Positions 56,735-64,000 of a stretch of 64,000 bases of DNA are shown here, piece after piece. Location: NCBI RefSeq assembly GCF_010728725.1, contig NZ_AP022606.1:558001-622000 (forward strand), given 5' to 3'. The position numbers were made by a program, and so were the translations under genes. The stretch is from Mycobacterium branderi (lineage in GTDB: Bacteria; Actinomycetota; Actinomycetes; Mycobacteriales; Mycobacteriaceae). Below the pieces are notes generated by a model that was not told the DNA's origin, ran no database searches, and worked only from the letters and a program-made list of their open reading frames with translations. Position 1 is the first letter of the stretch; the number at the start of each line of letters is the position of its first letter.

Positions 56735-57519
56735 CCGGCCACTGCCGCGCGCAGCGGGTCGAACAGCACCCCGCCGGCGTTGGCCACTCCCCCGCCGACG
56801 ACCACCACGTCTAGGTCGCAGACCGCCGCCACCGAGGCGATCATCGCGGCCAGTGCATCGGCGCCGCGCTGAAATGCGCGCAGCGCCAACGGGTCTCCGG
56901 CCGCGGCTGCCTCGGCCAGGGCCACGGCATCGGCGCCCGACCAGCCGTTGGCCTGCGCCCAGCGCGTCAGCGACGGGCCGGCCGCGACGGTCTCGACGCA
57001 GCCGTGACCGCCGCACGAGCACGGCTGGCCGTCCGGGTCGACGACGACGTGACCGACATGACCGGCGTTGCCGGTGCGGCCGTGATACGGCGCGCCGTCG
57101 AGCACCAGTCCGCCACCGACGCCGGTGGACACCACGATGCCGAGCAAAAAGCGTGCGCCGCGGCCCGCGCCGCGCCAATGCTCACCGAGTGCCATGCACA
57201 GCCCGTCGCCGCCGAGGCGGACCGGCACACCCGGCACCGCGGCTGCGACCCTGTCCCGCAGCGGGAATCCGCGCCAGCCTGCGATATTCACCGGGCTGAC
57301 GGTCCCGGCGGCAAGGTCGATCGGCCCGGCCGACGCCACACCGACGCCGCCGACCGCACCGCCGGCGACGGCGATCTCCTCGGCGATCATCGCCTCGACC
57401 ACCGCCCACACGTCGCGGGCTGGTGTCGGGCGTCTGGCCGAATGCACCACTGTGCCAACGGAATCGACCAGCCCGGCCGCGATCTTGGTGCCGCCGATGT
57501 CGAGAACCAGGGTGAGCAT
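56635..57519 (-). CDS. ROK-family sugar kinase
   Basis: 294 aa, start MLTLVLDIGGTK; Rv0650 equivalent. ATP site LDIGGTKIAAGLVD, STGVGGGLVLDG, and the ROK zinc motif CSCGGHGCVETVA. It phosphorylates a hexose such as glucose or N-acetylmannosamine. The next gene upstream ends 7 bp before, so they share an operon with the mannosidase. Confidence 0.9.
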   Translation of the reverse strand: MLTLVLDIGGTKIAAGLVDSVGTVVHSARRPTPARDVWAVVEAMIAEEIAVAGGAVGGVGVASAGPIDLAAGTVSPVNIAGWRGFPLRDRVAAAVPGVPVRLGGDGLCMALGEHWRGAGRGARFLLGIVVSTGVGGGLVLDGAPYHGRTGNAGHVGHVVVDPDGQPCSCGGHGCVETVAAGPSLTRWAQANGWSGADAVALAEAAAAGDPLALRAFQRGADALAAMIASVAAVCDLDVVVVGGGVANAGGVLFDPLRAAVAGHAGLDFIRDLRVVPAALGGDAGLVGAARLADR

Positions 57520-57526
57520 GCGGTGG

Positions 57527-58132
57527 TCAGTGCCGGTGGGTGTTGTCGGGTTGGCGCGGATCGCCGGGATGCTCGTAGCCGGGGGCCAGCCGCACCAGCG
57601 TGGCCCGGCGAGCATCCAGCCAGACCCGAAACGCCTTGCGGCGCGCGGCGGCTCGTAAATGGTCGGCGATCTGCGGGCGAACGTCCGCTAGTGACGGCGC
57701 AGTGGCGGGGCCGCGCCAGCCGTCGCGGGTGGGCGCTGGTGTGGCGAATCGCAGCGGGTTGCGGGCGTGGTAGGCGGCGACGTCGGCGTCGCTGACGTCG
57801 ACGTCCGCCGTGACGCGAGCGAATACCTTACGCGCCAATGGGTTAGCCAGTGCCGCAGCGGCCACGCTGCCGATCTCGAGGCGGGCCGTCGCATCGGGCA
57901 GCAACTCGGACTCGGTGGGTGCGTCCGCGTCGGTCAGGTCGAGCGCGGCGGCCTCGGCGGCGATCACCCGCTCGGTCACGATCAGCTGGGTCAGCCAGCG
58001 CCGCAGTTGGCGTCCCTCGCTGGTGTCCGCCTTGGGCAGCGCTGCCGCCAAGGGGCTGTCGCGCAGCCGGGCTTCGCGGGCGTCGACCTCGTCGACCGGG
58101 ACGTCGGCGCCGCCGACGGTTGCGACGATCAT
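57527..58132 (-). CDS. SurA/parvulin-like N-terminal domain protein (Rv0649 locus)
   Basis: 201 aa, ATGA overlap with the mannosidase. In M. tuberculosis this locus carries the name fabD2 (malonyl-CoA transacylase). The sequence has no GHSxG nucleophile motif and is too short for FabD. Instead VATVGGADVPVDEVDAREARLR, QLRRWLTQLIVTERVI and VSDADVAAYHARNPLRF match the N-terminal region of SurA/PPIC chaperones. The PPIase domain itself is absent. Function unknown; chaperone-like binding is the best guess. Confidence 0.7.
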   Translation of the reverse strand: MIVATVGGADVPVDEVDAREARLRDSPLAAALPKADTSEGRQLRRWLTQLIVTERVIAAEAAALDLTDADAPTESELLPDATARLEIGSVAAAALANPLARKVFARVTADVDVSDADVAAYHARNPLRFATPAPTRDGWRGPATAPSLADVRPQIADHLRAAARRKAFRVWLDARRATLVRLAPGYEHPGDPRQPDNTHRH

Positions 58133-61100
58133 CGGACCGTCACCCTTACCGCGGGCGAATAGAGCAGGTGGCCGGCGCAGCCCACCCGGACCAGCGCCCA
58201 CCACTCGCCCGGCTCGACCCGGGCAGGCGGCCCGACGTCGAAGCCGAGCTCGACGGCGCCGCGCGCGGGCAGCACCGCGCCTTGCGTGGCCGGGCCGAGC
58301 CATTCCCAGGTGTCCCACGGGCTGATCAGGTGGGCCTCCAGCGCCAGCTCCGCGCATGCCTCGGTGCCGACGGTGACGGTCAACCGTGCCGAATCGCCTG
58401 CGCTGACGTCGATGTCGGACAGCTCGTCGACGAAGTAGGCCAGCCGGCTGTCGACGCCGCCGACGGTCACCACGGCGATGTCCTCGACCACCTGGCGCCA
58501 GGCGGGCGGCACATCATCGCCGGTGACGTGCAGCTGTGCCCGCAGCGGGTATAGCCCGGGTTCGGCGCGTGGTGGAATCGCCACCCTCACATCGGTTTCC
58601 CGGTATTCGCCGGGCTGCAAGGTGAATGGCAGCTCGGCGGGCGTGGCCGTCCAGCCGGGTGGGCAGCGCAGTGCGACGCGGCCCGTCATCGGTGCGTCGG
58701 TGCAGTCGCTGGCCACGGTCAGGCGCAGAACGACCTCGTCGCCGGCGGCGTTGAGCCGCTGCGGGTGCAGGTGAGCGACGGCAGGCAGGCCGCCGAGCGG
58801 GGCCGGCCCCCGGTTGTGCAGCCAGTACCGGGCATACAGCGGTTGGGCATTCTCGGCATCCAGCCCGTGGGCGGTGCCGCCGGAAATCCTGGCCATATCG
58901 AGTCGAGCCAGCGCAGTGGCGATCTGGTAGCCGTGCAGCGCGGTGAGGTGTCGATGCTGCCGGGGTGTTTCCAGCAGGTCGGCCGGTCGAAGCTCCGAGA
59001 GCGTGCCGAGCGGCGAGCGTATGTCGACTTTGGTTGCGGCGCCGTGCATTTCGACGAGCCGCAGGGCGATCGAATGAGGGTCGACGGGTCGGGCGCTGCC
59101 GCGGGCCAGCGGGTTGCCCGCGGCTTTCAGCGCGCCGAGCTGCACGGCGCCGGCGGGCTCGATCTGCAACAGGGAGCCGGTCGCTGGCAGGCCACCGGTT
59201 GCCCCGAGACACGCGAGCAGTGGATGCCCGAATTCTGCGCTACGCGAGGGGATTTGGGTTTGGCGCCAATCGCTGGTCCCGGAGACCAGCGCGTAGTCGA
59301 AGGTGTGGGTCCAGTGCTGCAGCTGAAAGTTGGACCCGTCCGGCGCGGTGCGGCGCGGTTCGTCGGTCCAGACGCCGGACGGCCACCCGGTGCACGATCG
59401 CATCAGCGCGGTGTGCAGTGTGCCGTCGGCGTCGACGGCGAAACTGGGTACCCCGCGGTTGAGCAGGGCGACGGTGCGCGAATCGAACGGCTGCATCCCC
59501 GACGGGGCCTGTTGGGTGACAACGATTTCGGCGTCGGCGAGATCGTCGGTCACCGACGCGATCGCGGGGCCGAGGTCGGTGTCGTCACGGCCGGCGATCA
59601 CCAGTACCGGCAGCGCCCGCGGGTCGCGCAGGTCGGCGTCGGGCACCCATGTCGTCGCCAGCGGTGCCGCTGCCGGCACCCAGACCCGGGCCCGACCGGT
59701 CTCGGCGAGCTGGCGGTCCAGCTCGACGCTGTACGCCGGATCTGCAGCCGCCAGAACGGCTTTGGTGAACGCATTCTGGCCCGGCCCGCCCAGTGCGATG
59801 CGGGTGTCGGGGAGATTGGAGTCGACGTTGAGGTAGCCGTAGCGTGGCTTGTCGGCGCTGCTGCAGGTGGCGGTGACCCCGGCACGGACCAGCGCCACCA
59901 TCAGTTCGCGGGCCAACTCACCCGACCACGCTTCGCTGGGCGACACCACCTCGGCCACCGACACCGCGTGCACGTGGTCGCCCAAGCGAACCCGCACGGC
60001 CGACGACAGCCCGAACCAGCCGTAGGCGGGGTTGTCCAGCGTCCACGGATGCTCCGCCGTATCGACCGACCGATCGCCGTTGTGCAGCAACGCGAAACCG
60101 CGCCCGACGACGGCGTCACCGACCTCGCTGACCGGCATAGCGCCGGGCACCGGACACGGCCAGCGCAGCCGCAGCAGGCGGTCAGCGCCGGTGAACTCGT
60201 GCACTGTCGTACGGCAGTCCACCCGGGCAATTCCCTGCCACAAGGTCAGCACCTGGGTGTAGCGCAGCAGCGTGCCGATCCGGCCGCGCACGACCAGCCG
60301 CTGGCCGACGGGGCTGCGATACGCCTGCACGTCGGCCGAGGCTTCCGACGAGCACACCACCGGCCCCTTGGGCAGTAGGTGCCACGGGCCTTCGCCGCCG
60401 GTCGGATGAGCGGGGTATTCCTCGTAGACGGCAAGCTCGTTGCCCACCCGGCCGTCGGCGATCAGCTCCCGGCCGCCAACTCGTAGTGTCGACACCCCGC
60501 CGCCGCGTGCCGGGTCCACGGCCAGCCGGTAGTGGTCGTTGGCAATTTGGTTGCCGGCCAACGGCTCCCAGGCACCAGGCGAGCCGGCGGCCACTCGATA
60601 CGCCCGCCACCCCAGTGACGGCACGTCGCGGGCCACGAACGTGACCGAGCCATTGTCGACAACCGACGGCACCTCTGCTCCGTCGGAAGTCATGATGCCG
60701 CTGCTGACAGGGACGGTGACTACGTCGGTCCGGTTGTGCGCCAACGGATTCCACACGACCACGTCGCCGTCAACCGCGCCGGACAGCACCGCCAGGGACC
60801 TGTCCCGGACAGCGCGGCCGAGTTCCCACGCGTCGCGCCAGCCGGTCAACAGGTCAAGGTAGACCTGGTCGGATTCCGAGCCCGTGATGGCGTCGTGGTG
60901 GGCACCGTATGCCAGCTGCACCCACGCCTTGGCCAGCGCCGCCTGCGGGTACTCGACACCGCCCAAAACACCTGCGAACACGGCAAATCGCTCGGCCTCC
61001 AGGACCGCGTGCTCGGCTGCCCGGTTGGCCTGCTTGGTGTCGATGAACGACACATCCTTGCCGGTGTAGATCGGGTTCATGTCCCGGGTCTGCGGCGACG

Positions 61101-62247
61101 GCGCCAGCCCGCGGCTATCCAGCTCGGAGCGGACGGCGGCAAAGAATTCCGATGGCAGCGCGCACACGAACCGCGGCCAGGTGTAGCGCGCAGCCCAGTC
61201 GCGGTGAATCTCGGTGACCCACTTGTTCGGTGGCGTGTAATCCGTGCCGACCGGCAGCAGCACGTTGCGGGTCAAGGCGACTTTGCGCAAATCCTCGAAC
61301 AGCCGGTAGGTCGCTTGCTCGGCGTCGGCCAGCGACGTGGCTTCGTCCATCCACCAGCCGGCCGAATAATGCGCGGGCATGTAATGAGTGAGCAGGCCGC
61401 GCCCGGACGGGGCGATCCACTCGAACTCGCTGCAGAACTGCATGCCCGAAAGACCGCCGTCGCTGTGCATCGGACCCCACTGGTGGTGCGGCCCACGTGC
61501 CCACGAACTCGACGTCAGGCCGGCGTCGGCGGCCATCCCCGGGAACTGCGGGTCGTGGCCGAACACGTCGAGCTGCCAGGCGGTGGCCGGGTCGCTGCCC
61601 ACCACATCACGCTGAAAACCCATGCCGTGCACCAGGTTCCGGATCGTCGTCTCGGGGCTGGTGAGGTTGGTGTTGGGCTCGTTGTAGGTGCCGCCCATGA
61701 TCTCGACGCGGCCCTCGTCGATGAACCGCCGCAGGTCGGCGCGATCCTCCGGATGGGTGTCCCAGTACGGCTTGAGGTAATCCACCTCGGCCAGCACGAA
61801 TTTGTACTCGGGCTCGCGACGGGCCATCTCCAGATGCGCGTGCACCAGCTCGAAGCCGTTGGCCTGCCGGCACCTGCCCGGCGGATCCTCGCGCCACTCG
61901 CTGGTGTAGGCACCCTGGGTGTTCCACCACACCGGGTCGTAGTGGAAGTGGCTGATCATGAACATCGTCCAGCCCGGCTCGGCCACGGTGAACGCGAACC
62001 CCAGCGAGCTGTCGTCGGCGTGCACCCGCGCGGTGCGCCGCTCACCGACCACCGGATTGTCAACCGCCACAGGCACTTCGACAATAGTTTGGCCGGCCTC
62101 GATCCGCGCTTCGCCGGCCAGTCCGGCGCCGTCGACCCATATCGGGATCGGCTCGGCGCAGCCGCTGACCATGATCCGGGCCAGTTGCAGCGGTGCGTCC
62201 GGCGGGCCGACGAACAGTTCCGTCGACTCTGCAGCGATGACCTGCAC
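58129..62247 (-). CDS. alpha-mannosidase, GH38
   Basis: 1372 aa, Rv0648 equivalent, longer than the M. tuberculosis protein. Zinc/substrate motif SHFHYDPVWWNT (His100, His102, Asp104), and WQLDVFGHDPQFPG with the candidate nucleophile Asp227. An extra 95-residue N-terminal beta region precedes the catalytic domain. Retaining mannosidase; may trim alpha-mannosyl glycans of lipoarabinomannan or glycoprotein origin. No signal peptide seen. First gene of the operon with the SurA-like protein and ROK kinase. Confidence 0.92.
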   Translation of the reverse strand: MQVIAAESTELFVGPPDAPLQLARIMVSGCAEPIPIWVDGAGLAGEARIEAGQTIVEVPVAVDNPVVGERRTARVHADDSSLGFAFTVAEPGWTMFMISHFHYDPVWWNTQGAYTSEWREDPPGRCRQANGFELVHAHLEMARREPEYKFVLAEVDYLKPYWDTHPEDRADLRRFIDEGRVEIMGGTYNEPNTNLTSPETTIRNLVHGMGFQRDVVGSDPATAWQLDVFGHDPQFPGMAADAGLTSSSWARGPHHQWGPMHSDGGLSGMQFCSEFEWIAPSGRGLLTHYMPAHYSAGWWMDEATSLADAEQATYRLFEDLRKVALTRNVLLPVGTDYTPPNKWVTEIHRDWAARYTWPRFVCALPSEFFAAVRSELDSRGLAPSPQTRDMNPIYTGKDVSFIDTKQANRAAEHAVLEAERFAVFAGVLGGVEYPQAALAKAWVQLAYGAHHDAITGSESDQVYLDLLTGWRDAWELGRAVRDRSLAVLSGAVDGDVVVWNPLAHNRTDVVTVPVSSGIMTSDGAEVPSVVDNGSVTFVARDVPSLGWRAYRVAAGSPGAWEPLAGNQIANDHYRLAVDPARGGGVSTLRVGGRELIADGRVGNELAVYEEYPAHPTGGEGPWHLLPKGPVVCSSEASADVQAYRSPVGQRLVVRGRIGTLLRYTQVLTLWQGIARVDCRTTVHEFTGADRLLRLRWPCPVPGAMPVSEVGDAVVGRGFALLHNGDRSVDTAEHPWTLDNPAYGWFGLSSAVRVRLGDHVHAVSVAEVVSPSEAWSGELARELMVALVRAGVTATCSSADKPRYGYLNVDSNLPDTRIALGGPGQNAFTKAVLAAADPAYSVELDRQLAETGRARVWVPAAAPLATTWVPDADLRDPRALPVLVIAGRDDTDLGPAIASVTDDLADAEIVVTQQAPSGMQPFDSRTVALLNRGVPSFAVDADGTLHTALMRSCTGWPSGVWTDEPRRTAPDGSNFQLQHWTHTFDYALVSGTSDWRQTQIPSRSAEFGHPLLACLGATGGLPATGSLLQIEPAGAVQLGALKAAGNPLARGSARPVDPHSIALRLVEMHGAATKVDIRSPLGTLSELRPADLLETPRQHRHLTALHGYQIATALARLDMARISGGTAHGLDAENAQPLYARYWLHNRGPAPLGGLPAVAHLHPQRLNAAGDEVVLRLTVASDCTDAPMTGRVALRCPPGWTATPAELPFTLQPGEYRETDVRVAIPPRAEPGLYPLRAQLHVTGDDVPPAWRQVVEDIAVVTVGGVDSRLAYFVDELSDIDVSAGDSARLTVTVGTEACAELALEAHLISPWDTWEWLGPATQGAVLPARGAVELGFDVGPPARVEPGEWWALVRVGCAGHLLYSPAVRVTVR

Positions 62248-62256
62248 TCCCGCACC

Positions 62257-63036
62257 CTACGAGGTTGCGCTCGCCCTCGTCACGTCAACGACGACCGGTA
62301 GGTGATCCGAAATCGGCAACGGCGGCGTCGCACACGAATCGACGAGCAGGCGGGCGTCGTCGGTGAGGATGTGGTCGAGTTGCCGGTCGGGCGCATCGAT
62401 CGGGAACGTCTTGGCGGCGGCCAGCGGGCGCATGCCAGTCCAGCGCTGAGGTGTGGGCGGGCTCATGTTGAGGTCGCCCATCAGCACCCGCGGGCCGGGG
62501 AAGCCGCGCAGGTCGCGGATCAGCCGCCGCAGCTGCACCCGATTCCAGCCAGGGACGAACGACAGGTGGGTGTTGGCGACGGTCAGCTCGCCCAGGTCGG
62601 TGTCGAGCCGGGCCAGCACCGCCGCCCGCGGCTCTTCGTCGACGATCTGCACCCGGCCCGGCCCGGGCAGATACATCGGGAACTTCAGCGGGATCCGCGG
62701 CAGCCGCAGCACCTGCCAGCTCAGCGCCGGATACCGGGACAGCAAGGCGATCCCGTAAGCGGCGGTGCCGGGCTGCTCGTCGCCGGTGGCGGCCATCCAG
62801 GTCGCCCCCGGCGTCCCGGCGATCGCCGCGACGAACCGGTGGCTGACCGCGCCCATCGCCTCGGCCGCGACGGCGGTGAGATCGGCCCTCGCCGAACGCG
62901 GCTGATCGCAGTCCACCTCCTGCAGCGCCAGCACGTCGGCGTCCAACCGCCGGACGCAGTCGGCGAGCCGGTTCACGTCGACGTCGCCGTCGTGCATGCT
63001 GCGGCCGTGCAAAATGTTGAACGTCGCCATCCGCAT
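62257..63036 (-). CDS. endonuclease/exonuclease/phosphatase-family protein
   Basis: 259 aa. EEP fold: MATFNILHGRS, LALQEVDCDQ (catalytic Glu), NTHLSFVPGWNR, GDLNMSPPT, and final ISDHLPVVVDV. Metal-dependent phosphodiesterase or phosphatase on nucleic acid or lipid head groups. No membrane anchor. Divergent from the nucleotidyltransferase gene, starts 18 bp apart. Confidence 0.88.
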   Translation of the reverse strand: MRMATFNILHGRSMHDGDVDVNRLADCVRRLDADVLALQEVDCDQPRSARADLTAVAAEAMGAVSHRFVAAIAGTPGATWMAATGDEQPGTAAYGIALLSRYPALSWQVLRLPRIPLKFPMYLPGPGRVQIVDEEPRAAVLARLDTDLGELTVANTHLSFVPGWNRVQLRRLIRDLRGFPGPRVLMGDLNMSPPTPQRWTGMRPLAAAKTFPIDAPDRQLDHILTDDARLLVDSCATPPLPISDHLPVVVDVTRASATS

Positions 63037-63054
63037 GGGTACTACCTACCCACC

Positions 63055-63609
63055 ATGACCGTATTCGCATCCAATGACGAATTGCGGGAGGCACTGCGGC
63101 GCGCGGCCTCGGCGCTCAAGGCGCACGGACCGCAGTTCGCGCTGGCCGGCAGCTACGCGCTGTGGGTGTACGGCGCGCCCGAACCGGTGCACGACGTGGA
63201 CCTGATTGTCGCCGAGTCCGACGTCGAAGTGGCCGTCAAGACACTCGCCGAGGCCGGCTTCACGATCGACCGCACGCCGGAGGACTGGCTGTTCAAAGCA
63301 TGCGTGGACAACGCCGTCGTCGACGTGCTGCATCGGATCAACGGCGTTCCGGTCGATGCGGACCTGGTCGGTTCGGGCCAGGAGCGCGACGTGTTGGCCA
63401 TCCGGATGCCGGTGCTGGCACCGACGCAGGTGGTGATCCAGAAGTTGTGCGCGCTGACCGAACACCATTGCGACTTCGCGTCGCTGCTGCCGTCGGTGCG
63501 CGCCGTCCGCGAGCAGGTGGATTGGTACCGGGTGCGCGCCGACACCGTAGGCAACGACTTCGCAGTGGCGTTTCTGGTACTCATCGAGCGGCTCGGGATC
63601 ACGGCGTGA
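63055..63609 (+). CDS. nucleotidyltransferase-fold protein (AbiEii-like)
   Basis: 184 aa. AGSYALWVYGAPEPVHDVDLIV has the GSx..DxD metal motif (Gly32-Ser33, Asp47, Asp49) of minimal nucleotidyltransferases. An AbiEii-like or antitoxin-toxin enzyme is possible, but no AbiEi partner lies beside it. The longer frame upstream is shadow of the antisense EEP gene. Confidence 0.75.
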   Translation: MTVFASNDELREALRRAASALKAHGPQFALAGSYALWVYGAPEPVHDVDLIVAESDVEVAVKTLAEAGFTIDRTPEDWLFKACVDNAVVDVLHRINGVPVDADLVGSGQERDVLAIRMPVLAPTQVVIQKLCALTEHHCDFASLLPSVRAVREQVDWYRVRADTVGNDFAVAFLVLIERLGITA

Positions 63610-63622
63610 TAAGCACTGACGC

Positions 63623-64000
63623 ATGCCCGCTCTTGCCCCGCCCGTCGCCGACGAACGCAGCGCGCTGCGCGAGTACCTGGCCTATCACCAAAGCGCATAC
63701 TTCGCGGTGTCCTACGGGCTCACCGACGAACAGGCCCGATCCACGCCGACGGTCAGCGCGCTGTCGATCGGCGGGCTGGTCAAGCACGCCACGGGCATGC
63801 AACGCACCTGGATGGCGCGGGTCGCGGCCGCGCCGGACGCGCCGCCCAAGGATCCCCGGCCCTTCGAGGAGATCGCCAAGGAGTACGGCGACCAGCACGT
63901 GATGCGGCCCGACGAGACGCTGACCGGGCTGCTGGACGCGTTCAGGGCGCAGAACGCAGAATCGCTGCGGCTGGTGGAGACCGCGGATCTGGATGCGAAA
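63623..64000 (+). CDS. DinB-family protein, 5' part
   Basis: 126 residues visible; the gene runs off the right edge. RSALREYLAYHQSAYFAVSYGLTDEQARSTP and SIGGLVKHATGMQRTWMARV match DinB/DUF664, a four-helix bundle with metal-binding His (LVKHATGMQ) related to mycothiol/bacillithiol transferases. Thirteen nt after the nucleotidyltransferase, likely the same operon. Confidence 0.75.
   Translation, partial: MPALAPPVADERSALREYLAYHQSAYFAVSYGLTDEQARSTPTVSALSIGGLVKHATGMQRTWMARVAAAPDAPPKDPRPFEEIAKEYGDQHVMRPDETLTGLLDAFRAQNAESLRLVETADLDAK

Noticed and set aside
63055..64000. AbiEi/AbiEii toxin-antitoxin or phage-defence unit
   Set aside because: Only the nucleotidyltransferase-like half is seen; the next gene is DinB-like, not an AbiEi or HEPN partner.

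Overview
The window is high-GC actinobacterial chromosome and reads as Mycobacterium. It carries a complete mycofactocin locus, the Mce-associated ATPase mkl, and mycobacterial-type RpoB, RpoC, RpsL and EF-Tu. Gene order follows the M. tuberculosis block from about Rv0712 (left) to Rv0648 (right), in inverted orientation. Species is not determined. No transposase, integrase, CRISPR array, rRNA or tRNA was recognised. Rv numbers are from memory, used only for orientation.

Layout. 1-6.4 kb: end of an acyl-AMP ligase, an arylsulfatase with its formylglycine-generating enzyme, a CapA-like protein and a metallo-beta-lactamase-like protein. 6.4-11.9 kb (minus): the S10 ribosomal operon, rpsJ to rpsQ. 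12.2-18.0 kb: accessory block with a DUF4442 protein, lipoprotein esterase, cytochrome P450, and a divergent TetR/MFS-transporter pair. 18.0-26.2 kb: the mycofactocin island, mftABCDEF plus mftG on minus, with divergent mftR and a DUF2332 gene. 26.2-31.1 kb: ferredoxin-reductase-type flavoprotein, TetR/P450 pair, mycofactocin-type SDR and a SHOCT membrane protein. 31.2-35.7 kb (minus): str operon rpsL-rpsG-fusA-tuf. 35.9-43.2 kb: TetR, two DUF3060 genes, a fatty-acid block (fadE8, echA4, PaaX-like, echA5), lpqP and endonuclease IV. 43.3-52.3 kb (minus): rpoB-rpoC and mkl. 52.4-58.1 kb: carotenoid oxygenase with divergent TetR, rplJ-rplL with a leader, a DUF1772/HxlR pair, a ROK kinase and a SurA-like protein. 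58.1-64 kb: GH38 alpha-mannosidase, an EEP-family phosphatase, a nucleotidyltransferase-like gene and a truncated DinB gene.

How genes work together. The three housekeeping operons (S10, str, rpoBC) share the minus strand. MftA-F make the peptide-derived redox cofactor mycofactocin; MftG, the SDR and perhaps the P450s would use or recycle it. The sulfatase and FGE form an enzyme and activator pair.

Main points of interest: (1) RpoB has Asn (codon AAC) where rifampicin-susceptible mycobacteria have Ser531 (E. coli numbering). (2) The mmpS5-mmpL5-Rv0678 efflux locus, expected between the Rv0679c and echA5 equivalents, is absent; those stop codons are 11 bp apart. (3) A KstR-type operator lies upstream of the mycofactocin SDR. 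(4) Several inverted repeats fit local regulators. (5) The fusA-tuf gap has tandem repeats plus a copy of the fusA 3' end. I did not find a clearly new multi-gene system; the best candidates are the P450/TetR insertion beside the mycofactocin genes and the TetR/MFS double operator.
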